DNA from: Adiantum capillus-veneris
Lineage: Eukaryota > Streptophyta > Polypodiopsida > Polypodiales > Pteridaceae
DNA: 64,000 nt
Assembly (NCBI GenBank): GCA_014529385.2
Contig: CM043960.1
Location: 75,423,910 to 75,487,909, forward strand
Direction: 5' to 3'
The position numbers and the translations under genes are program-made. Below, piece by piece: positions 42,481 through 53,641 of the stretch (the stretch's first letter is position 1; each line of letters begins with the position of its first letter). A model generated the notes under the pieces. That model was given only the letters and a program-made list of their open reading frames with translations, was not told the DNA's origin and did no database searches.

Positions 42481-45370
42481 AAGGCCAACCGTTGAACCAC
42501 CTAGATTAGCAACAATAGACTACATTTCAGTAAAGGATGAGATGATGCCTTGGATGCTAGTGATCAAAATCGACAATTCCCATTCTCAAGACTAAGGAAG
42601 TGTATGAGGATGGAGCTAGAGAAAATTTATTACATGAAGGATTCGAAGCTGCTACATGGTTTAGGAGGTTTTTGTCTAGTGGAACGGCTATCCCACCAAA
42701 GATGCTTCCTAGGAGGACTAAGAAACGTCTTATTTCTCAGTTCTCTCACCTTTCATAATGTGTTTTCTCCTTTTTGTGACCCTATGAAATTGATGAATAC
42801 AAGGTCCATCTTGTTACCCTTTGTGTCACTCAAGTAATGCAACCTTTTGTAATACAAATGCCTTTTGGTAATATGACTGCTTTTAGGTAAATAATAGCAA
42901 GATTATTGTTATCATTTAAAATTTGTAACTTAGGTCACTATATGGAATTGTAAAATAAATATATAAATAAATTTTGTTATATTTGAAATTCTCTCAAGGA
43001 CTTCTAAATTTTATTACATTTGAAATTCTCTCAAGGACTTTTAAAAATACCAGATATAGAAAACCAACGACAAATCTAACTATACCTGTCAAGAGAAATC
43101 AAAGAAAGAAGGACTCAAGACAAGAACCAAGATATTAATATAGAATGAACTTGTTAAGAGATACAATGAAGATAGATTTTTCTACGAGACAATAAGTACG
43201 TCCATCACATGATCACAAAAGGAACTATCACAAGTAAGACACATATTAGGTAACTCATTTTTTGGAATAATTCGACATAATATCATAACACCCGCCTCAT
43301 TAGTATTAGGTGATATGTTAAAAGAACCTCTAAGAGTTAAGCTAAAATCAGGATGAAAGCATATCTTGTGGTGAGGAAGGAACTCTGCAAGCAAAAAGAC
43401 TCGCTCAGAGAACCCACGATGCATTGACCGCAACACGCGCTAATATTGAGGGCCCAAACCCATAGCTTCAATAACCATATCCAAGCGAACATTGTTGAAA
43501 AACTTGATCTCAACCCCAAAGTGTCACCCTTGTTATTCCTCAAATCGTCCATCATTTGGTTTGCACTATTGAAGTTCCCAAGAGTAGACGCTCATATCAT
43601 TCCACAAAATTTATCCTTATAGATTCACTTGCTTGTTGAAGGTGAGGAATGGCCACATATAAAACCAGCTCCTGCCATTGATCCATAAAGTAAGTTAATG
43701 GGCAAAGAGACACCCTAAAGGATTAAAAGAGATAATCCTAAGAAGCTCTTGGCAAGAAGATGGAGAAAAAAAAAGAGATGGAGGTAAGATTACTGTACGA
43801 GATGAGGATAGACTGCACCTTATATAGATGACATAGCTAGCGAAGAATGAATTAGCATTACCGAAAAGTTAAAGAAGTTACTTGTGGTTGAAGATTTAAC
43901 ACCTTCCTTTATTGTTCTGAGCTAAGGACAACTCTTTTTTTTTGTTGGGGATTTTGTAAGGGCCTCCTCCTAGTAGCTCTTACTCTTTTCCAATGCATCT
44001 AAGCCATCAACTTTCAAAAGTAAAAACAAAACAAAAAAAATCAGGTAAATTTGGGTTAAATCAAAGCACCAAAGTTTACTCACAAGACACTTTTGGTTTA
44101 CATCATGGAGACATGGGTATAACCAATGCATGAGAAATTAGCTTTTTCCTCTCAAAGAAATCAGCATAAGAAAAAAGAAAGAAGAGTAAGTAACTTGTTC
44201 AAGAAGCTTTGAAAATGAAAAAAAGTTATCAAGATAAGTAAAAATAACTTATCTATAAGGAAGATAAGCTATTAAGATGAGTGAAAGCTCTTATAAAAAA
44301 ATAAGCATAAAAAGGGGGCTTCTCTACTTGTCCAACACTTCTCTCCTTCAGTTTTCAAGGTGCAAACTTGAGAGTAAGCTTGGGAAATCCATAGCCTGAG
44401 CCACTTTCACACACGTCCCTCTCCAAGAGAAGCCATTCAATCTTGCCATAGCTTGATCTTCTTCTTCTCATTACACTCTCCCCTCTCCTCTCTCCTAACC
44501 CTCAAGCTTTCCATAGCTTGAATCTCACTTGTCTCATTCCTTGAACCTCACTTGTCTGATTCCTTCCTCTCAATTCAAGTAGCACAATTGGTGGCCTTCA
44601 AGTGAAGGTGAAGAGCGAGAGAGCCGGGTACGCCAACACACTTCTTCAATAATCCTTGAAGGTAGGAGAAGACTCTACCATACATACATGAAGGTAAAGT
44701 TTCTTGTCATCTTCATCCCATTGTACATCTTAAACAATTGGGTTAATTTTCATTCTGCTTAAGCTCTCATGTTTCCATAAGCAAGCTTTGCTCTTATTTA
44801 GGAGAACAAATTATTAAAGTGTTTTTTTGCTTTTAACTGACAATGTTACTAACCACTGACCACGATGGTATTTCAAGCTCTTTAGAGTACCAAGCTAATA
44901 TGGCCTAGAGAGAGTAGAAAGCACTCTCTTTATCCATAGGTGCATGGAGATCATACTTATCCAAATTGGTATGCATGATGAATGGTGATTAATATCTATA
45001 CTTACCCCTAAACCCCCGCAAAAATTTCTTCTTGACTTTCAAGTTACCCTTTTTCGTTTATCCAAACTACTTAATAGAGATAAATGCCATAAATCAAAGG
45101 CAATTGAGTATTTCAAATTTTGGAACTAACCTAAAGGCCCTCAAGCTCAAATAAGTTTTGATTGAAGAAGAACTTGAAAGAAAGCAACATACAAAGACCA
45201 TTAAGGAGTTATGACAGCAAATAGAGAATCTACAAATACTCAACTCCAACCTTAGTTCTGAGAAATGGAGTCTCACCAAAGAGCTCATAGAACACAAGTC
45301 CTTGCTATGGACCACAAACAAGTAGCCGATGACAGCTTGAAGGGACTAAAGTAGCCCAGTATGGACAAAT
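42481..45370. other. Unassigned DNA
   Basis: No domain, RNA gene or repeat pair was recognised. Sequence around 44330-44690 is rich in CTTCTCTCC-type runs and could be a leader or LTR-like region, but I found no partner copy. Confidence 0.4.
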
Positions 45371-45379
45371 ACATCTACT

Positions 45380-45800
45380 AGTCTCTAGTAGACATCATTG
45401 ATACTAAAGTAAATCTCACTATTAACCAACATGTCAAAGCAAGCCAAGGGATAGATGATGAGGAGGATGACAATGAGGATGAACATGCAGATGCTCTTTC
45501 CAACAAAGCCAGCTCCAAACCGCAATTCAAAGAAATGGTTGAGGTTTTGTTTGGATCCAAGATTAAAGCTAATCAATGAGATCAAGCTGGATGGATAAAG
45601 ACGGTGTCCATCTAGCATAAGCTAGCTAGGGCAAGGTTAACCAAAGACAAAAGGACTCTATATGACCGTGGCACAAAAACTTGGCATGCACTAACACCTT
45701 GCAAGGTGGGGATTCTCATTGATAGGAGGGAGCAACTGGAGCAGGAGGCCATTTACAAGATTATTCAAAAGGAGAACTCTACCTCTAGAACTCCTCAGTA
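45380..45800 (+). pseudogene. Unrecognised decayed coding sequence
   Basis: The plus strand reads SLVDIIDTKVNLTINQHV, an acidic run DDEEDDNEDEHAD, KPQFKEMVEVLFGSK and LARARLTKDKRTLYDRGTK, ending QEAIYKIIQKEN. Single stops break it near 45578 and 45613. The composition is protein-like and the acidic centre could be coiled or disordered. I do not recognise it; an LTR-element or virus-like accessory region is possible but unsupported. Confidence 0.35.
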
Positions 45801-46169
45801 AAGTAATGGCCAAATTTTTCCAACCACCAGCTCAACAAGTTCACATGCCTAAAAAGAAGAAAGCTCCAAACAAAAGGAAAGCGAAGTAAAAAACATGATG
45901 CTAGACTAGATGTCTGAGATTTTGTACATGACAGAATTCAAGAAAGGGGAGGAGGATGTAGAAGGTGGGAACCGGCTCTAGGACTACATTTGACAAGGGT
46001 TTATGAGACAAGTCACCTAGCGTAATTGCCAACACTTACTTGGTGAAGTTACTATCAATTGATCAGCACTTGGTAATTGTGGAGGTAGCCCTAGATGCCT
46101 ATAAGTAGGACCCATTAATCTCATTTTGGGGATTGGAACAGGTATTTGATAGATCTTATGAGCAGCACA

Positions 46170-46345
46170 TGTTGTACAAATTGTACTTGTGAACGTTGTA
46201 ATACTAAACCAGTTTATGAATCTCTATCTACATTTCCAATTGTCTCACTCTGTATCATCTAAAATCTTTCATTTCAATCAGTTGTCTATCTACATTTGCA
46301 ATCTATCTCCTGAATTTTGATTATGTTTATATGATCTAATTCAAC
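46170..46345 (+). repeat. Possible Copia-type LTR with decayed primer site
   Basis: The stretch starts TGTTGTACAAATTG and ends AATTCAACA. It is followed after TT by TGGTATCTGACTC, close to the initiator-tRNA-Met site. If real, the gypsy element at 46396 inserted about 35 bases into its leader. No partner LTR was found. Confidence 0.3.
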
Positions 46346-46390
46346 ATTTGGTATCTGACTCTCAATCTCTAGGTCTAGAATAGTTGTCAA

Positions 46391-46395
46391 GTGAC
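46391..46395. repeat. Target-site duplication of full-length gypsy (left)
   Basis: GTGAC here and at 59752-59756 flank the two LTRs exactly. Confidence 0.95.
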
Positions 46396-46921
46396 TGTCA
46401 AGGCTAGGGACTTGCTACGCGCCGTGTGCGAGCCACAAAGGCTCCTAGCACACAGTCATACAACAGACAAGCTCACAAGGAAGAACGGTGTGTCACTCAC
46501 CTTCCTGCGTAGTTGCGAATGAAGGATTCCCACGCCGCGCTCAACCGCCTCGCCGCCGTCGTGCCACCGCAACGCTCGATCGCACACACACTCTCACACT
46601 CTCTCTCACACGCACACACACAAGGAGATGGTGAAGGAGAAGGTGGAGATGGAGCAAGAGCAGCTTCTATTGCACAATGAGAGAATGACTCAATTTTAGG
46701 TTTAATTGGCTTTTATGTGAGCTCACCCCAGTCACACTTGGGCGCCCATGCTTAGCCAACTAACCCTAGCATGTTCGTGTTAAAGTGCGCCTCTCATCGG
46801 TGATCACTCTACCTTTCCCTATTGGACCGACAAGCCCGGTGCCTTACTCTACTTAAATAAATAATACGGTTACGGTGCCCGTCGTAGGCGATAGGGTGTC
46901 CGTGAGCCACGAGGGTTAACA
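46396..46921 (-). repeat. 3' LTR of full-length gypsy
   Basis: 526 bp; on the minus strand it begins TGTTAACCCTCG and ends CTAGCCTTGACA. It lacks a 28-base GC-rich segment found in the other LTR. Confidence 0.97.
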
Positions 46922-46936
46922 TTGCCCCCCTTCCTG
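46922..46936 (-). promoter_or_regulatory. Polypurine tract of full-length gypsy
   Basis: The minus strand reads AGGAAGGGGGGCAA directly before the 3' LTR. Confidence 0.85.
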
Positions 46937-48153
46937 ATGTAGATTCCGTCCTCGGAAGCTATTGAGTTGAAGCTTGGTATGTCCATGTTGTAGAGCTTCT
47001 AGATTTGAATCTGCAAGGCAAAGTCACTGTTTTAGCAAGCGGAATTATATTGCCATAAATCATGAGGGGAATGTAAAGTACATGTGGGAATGAGTAAATG
47101 CAAGATTTATGAAATGTTAGACTGCCATTAAGGACAAATAAATTGCACTTTGAGTAAATTAATTAATCAAGAGTTTTGAGCTTATGGGTGAGTCTATCAA
47201 TTAGTTAGCTATGACTAAGGTTAAAACAACTACTCTAGTACTAGCTAAGCTAAGAAGATTATCTAAATGCAAGATTTCCTAATTATGCTTTTCAGCTTTG
47301 ATTAGCCAACTCGCTCTCACAACTGCAAACAAAAGCTTGAATTGTTAACTGTAAGCTCAATGGAAGTCTTTTAATTTTTCTTTTTCTTTTTTTATTTTTT
47401 ATTTTTAATACTTTTTTACTTTGGGTCACAATCATGTGACGTGTGTGCTTATTTTGTATGTCCGGGGTTTTTTGCTTCTCAAGGAAAAGCGCCCACACTG
47501 GGAACCTCTAGGGCTCTAGTACCATAGACAATACATGTGAGTGAAGTACCAATTCAAGCCAGGATTTCTCTTCCAGCGTAAGATTTTTCATTTGTGGCAC
47601 TTATGTTTTTTTTTTTGCTTCCATTTCCTTGGTATTCGCACTAGTGTTTTTTGTTGTTTACGTGAGCAAGCCTTTCTCTGCCTAAAACATTCCTAAGGTC
47701 TCAAATACTCGGATAATTTTATTAGCTAGGCCTAGTGGTCAAGTAAATGAGTTAACCTAAAGTCACGGTCTCCTAATCTCCAGGCTCATCCACAAGATTA
47801 AACTGGAGTTCAATCAACTTAAGCAAAGACAAATTTGTACATCTATAATGGCAGATAACAATCATAACTATTGCACTCAAACAAAGCATGAAAAATCATT
47901 ATTAGCAATTACACATATCCACCAACATGAATCATGGAAAGTAGTACACCTGGAGGTATGGAGTGGCTCATTTTGTTGAAGCAGATGTCCTCAGCCATGT
48001 GGATGGAGATCCATATAAGTCCTACCTAACACATCCAAAAACAGGCACTATACCTCTAGGAGGCATGTCAGTGTGAAAAATTAAAACTCCTAAAAAAAAA
48101 ACTCAAAACACAATCTAGACCCCTAACCTACCTATCTGTCACCCCTTTTAAAA
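46937..48153 (-). other. 3' noncoding region of full-length gypsy
   Basis: No credible coding frame. It is AT-rich with T-runs near 47370-47420 and 47608-47620. Confidence 0.5.
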
Positions 48154-48576
48154 TCAAGGAAAGGGGATATTATATAAACCGGGTGGCCACCCTAAGGCTA
48201 GGTCTCTATCCTCATCATCTAGATAAATAAAATCGTTGTCCGTGAGGCCATAGTCTTCCTTGGTCTCTATTAGTTCCTCTTCATCATCCTCTTGTGCAAG
48301 CATGCTAATCAAGAACCTCGCGATGCGTGGATACTCATCTTGTGCAAAAGAATAAGCATGTGCCACTGGAGACACATTCGCTATTGGGTAGGGATCACTA
48401 GTTAGCCATAGACGTATCAGCCATTCTAACTCCTCAAAATTTCTCTCACATGCAAGGCTCTCTATCAAATCCCATTCGCAGTAAAGTATAGGGTAGCATA
48501 TGTAGAACACTTGAGGAAAAGACAAAGGGTACCTTTCATCAAAAATAGAAGTGCATGCCTCTGGTGAAGTAGCCAT
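48154..48576 (-). CDS. Unrecognised 140-residue ORF between pol and 3' LTR
   Basis: ATG 48576 starts MATSPEACTSIFDERYPLSF; a further in-frame TTG lies three codons upstream. The product is acidic. It has an aromatic first half (FYICYPILYCEWDLIESL), a region WLIRLWLTSDPYPIANVSP and an acidic end (EDDEEELIETKEDY, DFIYLDDEDRDLALGWPPG). There is no signal peptide or membrane span. The frame is intact although the polyprotein has several stops. It lies on the element's coding strand, where Tat/Athila-type elements sometimes keep an extra gene (env-like or transactivator-like); nothing in the sequence identifies it as either. Confidence 0.55.
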   Translation of the reverse strand: MATSPEACTSIFDERYPLSFPQVFYICYPILYCEWDLIESLACERNFEELEWLIRLWLTSDPYPIANVSPVAHAYSFAQDEYPRIARFLISMLAQEDDEEELIETKEDYGLTDNDFIYLDDEDRDLALGWPPGLYNIPFP

Positions 48577-49163
48577 TTCTGACAATACAGATAGATTTGG
48601 TTAGGCCTTTAAAACATAAGAGTTGTTTTTGTGTGTTGCTTGAATTGACACGGTGAATTTGGACTTATATGTAAGATCTGATAGGGTGCTCTCTCGTTGC
48701 TAGTCGCTCTTGCTCTTTACTATTTTTGTTTTTTGTGAGTATAAGGCTATATATATACATTCCCTAAGATTGGAATTGAGAGGTCAGGGAGGAAGGTTGA
48801 GAGGGGAGCGAGTGAATGATTGATGTTAGCAAACACTCCCCCCTTCCTTGGGTAGATCATACCTTTTGGAATGAGGTCGTCACCTTTTGAAACCAATTGT
48901 TCCAAGTTGTTATGGGTGAAGGCTTTAACCAATAGTTTTTGACTGCCCTATGCGTTTCATCTAGTTGCAAGGGTGGTAAGGTACTCTCCCATGATTTTAT
49001 TTGCAACATTGTTGTAGGTGGTGAACTTACCCCGGGAGGTGCAAACTCTTTCGTGCTTGTATGGATATGTACAGTGGTAGGTGGAGGTTGTGTCGAAGCT
49101 TCTATTTGCGTATAGGAACTACATGAAGAGCAAGAAGCTTCATTTGATTTCCCTGTTCCTGAG

Positions 49164-49607
49164 CTAGGTGGAACAAATCATTCTTTCTTTGGTACCCAAA
49201 CTAGCTCTAGAGCGGGTGTGTAACATTCCATGATTTTTTTCCTTTCCGCGATTTTCAATTTGTTTTGGAGCCACGGGATTGGGTTTACATGGGCCAGGTG
49301 ACAGGTAAGAGTACACTTTACGTTTGGGCACCCAGATTTGATCATTTCCTTCATAGTATCCTTGGGCTTCCAATAGTCATTTAGGAATCCAACGCAACGT
49401 TTCTTTACATTTCTTGGAGTGAGTGGGACGGTTCTTACGAGGTTTCCATTTTTTTGCATCAACCATGCTCACTACAGAAGCTTTAGGGACCCACTTGTAT
49501 GTTTTCTATGTTATATTAGGATGGTTCTTGTGTGTCTCAAGCTTTCTTTCAACTACATCAGTTGAAGCTCTAGAGAGTTGGGCTATGGGGACGTATGGTT
49601 CAACCTC
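49164..49607 (-). pseudogene. WVPK-repeat tail following pol
   Basis: The pol frame continues past TAG at 49608 and is broken again by TAG at 49506 and TGA at 49377, ending at TAG 49164. It contains YKWVPKASVV, TLRWIPK and QIWVPKRKVYSY, and is rich in Lys and Arg. The repeated W-[VI]-P-K motif and basic charge suggest nucleic-acid binding, but this is inference. It was probably the C-terminal extension of the polyprotein before the stops arose. Confidence 0.5.
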
Positions 49608-52600
49608 CTAGACATGCAATGTCTTGGGTTTTATTTCCTTAGGCAATATCTCAGGGACTATGGCTTGAGTGGTAGGGCTAAGAGTTGGCTTTTGCGTTGT
49701 AACACCCCCAGTACCCCAATCAATAGTGCATTTGGTGGCTATCATCCACGTGCGTCCTAGGTTTATATTACCCTCCATAGTTCCAGTAGGCATGACCAAA
49801 AAGTCTTGAGCTACAATTCCATTGTCATAACTGACAGAAGTGTGCCAGATTCCAAAAACCGTAGTTTTTTTCTTGTTGACACCCTTGACTTGGATAATAC
49901 TCTCAGATAGAGGTGGCTTCCCTAACTGACACCACACCCCATAGGATAGCAGATTATATTTAGCACCCGTGTCCAATAAGGCGTTATATAGCACTTTTCC
50001 ATAGGCACTATTTAACTCAATAGGGTATCGTAGAGGGGTGTCAGAGTCCAACCAATCCTCTTCGATTTCCACGTGGAATGCATTTGTGACTCCAAGGTTA
50101 GCCTCTCGTTTTTGTCTTATACGTTGTTGTCGCTCCTTAGCCTCAGCTTGAGCTTGTATCTTGTTTAACTCGGTTTGTGCTTTGGCGGCCTTCTTTTGAT
50201 GAATGGCCCGTAGTTCTTCTTGGCTTAAAGGATCATAATATCTTTTGAATTTACTCCCATTGAGGAATCCAATGGTTTCAACTCCATCAAGAGTTTCCAC
50301 ACGAAGGGTACCTTGTGGGGTAATTTCACATACTCTATATGGTCCTTTACCAGCATATTTCAACTTTTTCTTCTCTTTACGTACTCCATACATAAGGACT
50401 TTATCACCAACTTTGATGTCCTTGTCCTTCACATGGCGATCAAACCACTTCTTTCTCCTATCCTTTTCCACAAGAGCATTTTGCACAGCCAACTGTCTCT
50501 CTTCGTCTAGTTTTTCTAAGATATACAAACGCTCGGTTAAGGGGTTACCATTCCATCCTTCTTGCGAAGCTACCCTAAGACTAGGAATGACAAACTCCCA
50601 AGGCATAACCGCTTCTTGGCCGTATACCATTTTGAATGGCGTACAATTAATAGCCACTTTATAAGCAGTACGATAAGCCCATAGAGCAGATGTCAACTTC
50701 AAATCCCAATCAGGGCGATGAGCTTCTACCGTCTTGGTTAAAATAGAGATTAGAGTCTTGTTGGTGCTCTCGGCTTGTCCATTAGCTTGCGGGTAATAAG
50801 GTGTAGACTTATGGTGGGATATCATAAAGGTCGTGGTAAGCTCTCTTATTACCTCATTTATAAAATGGGTACCATTATCACTAACAATTTCAAAAGGGCA
50901 ACCAAATCTTATGATAATGTTCTCAAAAAGAAACTTAGTTGTTGTCCTCGCGTCAGCTTTTTGTGAAGCCTTAGCTTCAACCCACTTTGTTACATAGTCC
51001 GTAGCAACTAGAATATATCGAGATTGAGTGTTGCGAGCTACGGGACTAATTGGACCTACAAAGTCTAAGCCCCATTTTTCAAATGGTTGGGTTACTTTAA
51101 TAGGATGTAAGGGCATTCTGTCTTTGCGTTGTGTGGTCTTGTAACGTTGGCACTCATCACACCCTTTTGTAAAAAGTGATGCATCCTTAAATAAAGTTGG
51201 CCACCAATAGCCTGATTGCAGCACCTTTCTAGCAGTCAGGTCTCTTGAAAAATGTCCTCTTGCTACGCCCATATGTGCTTCTTGCAAGATATACAAATAT
51301 TCATCCTCGTGGGCACAACGCCTAAGAATATCGTCCTTGTCTAGTCTATACAAAGTTCCAGCAATCAAACAATAGGGTTCACATTCTTTTACTAGCCTTC
51401 GAGCGATATCCTTACGAAGTTCCTTGGGTGGAAAACCATTAACTAAAAAGTTAACAATGTTCTCACTCCATTCAGGCATAGTCTCAACTATGAATAGGGA
51501 AGTATCGGGTAATTCATCATCAACTCCTGTAGGGGCTTCACCATTGGGTATGCGAGACAAATGATCAGCCATGACGTGCCTTTTACCGGGTCTCACTACA
51601 ATCGTGAAATCAAACTCCAGAAGAATTAACAACCATCGTGTGATTCTTCCTGTGGAGCATGGCTTGTTTACCAGATACAGCAACGCTTGATGATCCACAT
51701 AAAATACAAACTTGTTTGCCAGAAGGTAGTAGCGAAATTTCTTTACTGCATAAACCATTGCTAAACCTTCTCGCTCTGTAGTGGTGTAGTTCCTTTCAGC
51801 ATCGTTCAATTGACGGCTTGCAAAGCTAATGGGATAGTCCAATTTATGTTCTCCTGGTTGAGTGAGAACACACCCAATAGCAAAGTTTGATGCATCAATA
51901 TGCACATGGAAAATGACATCCCAGTTAGGTGTCCTTAAAATCGGAGCACTTGCTAGTGTTTTCTTCAATTGTTCATAGGCCTGGTCACACTCTTCAGTCC
52001 ATTTAAATTCAATGAGAAGCTTGTACAAAGGACGTGCTATCTCAGCGAAAAATAAAATAAACCGTCGATAATAACCCACGTGTCCCATGAACCTTTGAAC
52101 TCCCTTGTAATTGGTTGGTGGTGGTAACTCTAGAATCACTTTAATTTTGCTCTCATCGGTTGAGATACCATTCTTAGATACTATATGCCGTAAAATAACT
52201 CCATGCTTGACCCAAAATTGGCATTTGAACGGGTTCAATGAGATACGATATAACCTACACTTTTCAAACACCTTCCGCAAACATGATAGATGTTCTTTCC
52301 AAGAAGAGTAAACACAAAGGTCGTCTAAGAAAGCTTCACAAAACTCTCTCAAATATTCTTTAAAAGCAGTGTGTATTAATCGTTGGAATGTAGCAGGGGC
52401 ATTTGTTAAGCCAAAAGCCATCACACGAAATGCAAACACGCCAAATTCCGTGATGAAGGCAGTTTTAGCTTGGTCCTCTAGCGCTATCGTGATTTGGTTG
52501 TAGCCTGAGTACCCATCTAGAAAGCTATAAGCTTCCTTGGCTGCAACTCTTTCGAGTACATGTTCAGAATATGGTAGGGGGTAATGGTCTCTTCTAGTAG

Positions 52601-53057
52601 CTGCATTAACTTTTTTGAGGTCCACGCACACCCTGAGTTTCCCATTCTTTTTTGGCACGATAACTATTGGAGACACCCATTCAGAGTGTTCAATAGGATA
52701 TATGAACCCACATTTGATAAGCTTTTCTAGTTCTTCTTGAATGATCTTTGCGTACTTCGGATTCATCGGGTAGGGTCTTTGTTGTACGGGCTTCGCAGTG
52801 CTAATCATAGGGATTGTATGTTGGACCACAGAAGGTGGAACACCTTTCATATCATGGTATGTCCAAGCGAATATGTCCTTGAATTCCTTGAGAAGCTCTT
52901 TGAGGACCGCCTCTTCAACTTCTGTGAGGTCTTGGGCAATAAAAACAGGTTTTGATTCTTCACCGGGGTCAGCTAATTCTATTTCTTTAACTATTGCCGG
53001 ACCATCATAGATTCCATTATTCCCATCGATAGGTATTCTTTGGGCTTTTGTGTACAC
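49608..53057 (-). CDS. Pol: RT, RNase H, integrase, second protease-like domain
   Basis: The open frame of 1149 codons begins after a stop at 53094; its first codon is not ATG, so it is probably reached as part of Gag-Pol. The RT spans about residues 60-300, with PKKNGKLRVCVDLKKVNAA, GLTNAPATFQRL and FLDD at 243-246. RNase H follows with IFHVHIDASNFAIGCVL and NYTTTEREGLAMVYAV. The integrase has an HX6HX30CX2C zinc region (HMGVARGH, CDECQ), WGLDFVGPI, VSDNGTHF and QAESTN with 35 residues between the last Asp and Glu. After a short basic helix-like stretch (about 970-1000) comes a retropepsin-like domain: NALLDTGAKYNLLSYG with D1029, then NINLGRTWM. A protease after the integrase is not the normal gypsy order. 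No chromodomain is present. Confidence 0.93.
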   Translation of the reverse strand: MYTKAQRIPIDGNNGIYDGPAIVKEIELADPGEESKPVFIAQDLTEVEEAVLKELLKEFKDIFAWTYHDMKGVPPSVVQHTIPMISTAKPVQQRPYPMNPKYAKIIQEELEKLIKCGFIYPIEHSEWVSPIVIVPKKNGKLRVCVDLKKVNAATRRDHYPLPYSEHVLERVAAKEAYSFLDGYSGYNQITIALEDQAKTAFITEFGVFAFRVMAFGLTNAPATFQRLIHTAFKEYLREFCEAFLDDLCVYSSWKEHLSCLRKVFEKCRLYRISLNPFKCQFWVKHGVILRHIVSKNGISTDESKIKVILELPPPTNYKGVQRFMGHVGYYRRFILFFAEIARPLYKLLIEFKWTEECDQAYEQLKKTLASAPILRTPNWDVIFHVHIDASNFAIGCVLTQPGEHKLDYPISFASRQLNDAERNYTTTEREGLAMVYAVKKFRYYLLANKFVFYVDHQALLYLVNKPCSTGRITRWLLILLEFDFTIVVRPGKRHVMADHLSRIPNGEAPTGVDDELPDTSLFIVETMPEWSENIVNFLVNGFPPKELRKDIARRLVKECEPYCLIAGTLYRLDKDDILRRCAHEDEYLYILQEAHMGVARGHFSRDLTARKVLQSGYWWPTLFKDASLFTKGCDECQRYKTTQRKDRMPLHPIKVTQPFEKWGLDFVGPISPVARNTQSRYILVATDYVTKWVEAKASQKADARTTTKFLFENIIIRFGCPFEIVSDNGTHFINEVIRELTTTFMISHHKSTPYYPQANGQAESTNKTLISILTKTVEAHRPDWDLKLTSALWAYRTAYKVAINCTPFKMVYGQEAVMPWEFVIPSLRVASQEGWNGNPLTERLYILEKLDEERQLAVQNALVEKDRRKKWFDRHVKDKDIKVGDKVLMYGVRKEKKKLKYAGKGPYRVCEITPQGTLRVETLDGVETIGFLNGSKFKRYYDPLSQEELRAIHQKKAAKAQTELNKIQAQAEAKERQQRIRQKREANLGVTNAFHVEIEEDWLDSDTPLRYPIELNSAYGKVLYNALLDTGAKYNLLSYGVWCQLGKPPLSESIIQVKGVNKKKTTVFGIWHTSVSYDNGIVAQDFLVMPTGTMEGNINLGRTWMIATKCTIDWGTGGVTTQKPTLSPTTQAIVPEILPKEIKPKTLHV
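49690..50045 (-). other. Second aspartic-protease-like domain (PR2), domain-level entry
   Basis: DTGA is encoded at 49962-49973. The pieces are a strand pair before it (YPIELNSAYGKVLYNAL), the D-T-G-A loop, a VKGVNKKKTTVFGI section, and NINLGRTWM where retropepsins have ILG. The catalytic triplet is intact here, while PR1 of this copy has D-G-G. The counterpart in the decayed element is at 23092-23450. Confidence 0.7.
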
Positions 53058-53641
53058 AACCTTTGCTTCCCCTGTGGTGTAAGATTTGAAATGTTATGGT
53101 GCAGGATGCAAGTCTGTGGATTCTGGTTGTGCTTTGGTCTGTGCTTCCATTTCTGCTTTCTTGTGTTGTCGAGCTAACTCTTGGTTTTGACGCCTCCTTG
53201 CAGTGCGGCTCAACTTTGGCTTGTCTATGATCTCTAATTAGGCTATGTCATGGGGTCGTGGTCTACACCACATAACATTTTGGAGATATTCACCCCAATC
53301 GTCTACCAATTTTCGATGAGCATCACATGCTCCTATATAACTAAGCCATTCTGCTGAGGATCTCTTCTTTTTTATCCTAGCACGTACATTGGCTCGATAT
53401 CGACGCCTCTTAAAGTTTTTCTTTTTCTTATTTGAGACCTGCTTTTGATTTGCATTTAGATCTGGCTCACTAAAGGAGTCCTCGTTGGTGTCCTCTTCAC
53501 TCTCGGAGGAGCTATCATGGGTTGATGTGCTCGGTCCTTCTGAATGTTTTGACTCTGAACTTGCTCCACTCTTTAATTCATGAGATTCAGAATCCATTTC
53601 ACTGTGGAAGTCAGTGTTTGAGTCGTGTTGGTTAAAGTCTT
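53058..53641 (-). pseudogene. Charged linker between protease 1 and RT, stop-interrupted
   Basis: In the pol frame, acidic and serine-rich sequence (SSSESEEDTNEDSFSEPD) is followed by a basic run (NKKKKNFKRRRYR) and WLSYIGACDAHRKLVDDWG. TAA at 53238 and TAA at 53094 break it; both sit where CAA (Gln) would keep the frame open. The basic stretch could be a nuclear-localisation or RNA-binding segment. It connects PR1 with the RT after a frame change near 53642-53665. Confidence 0.6.
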
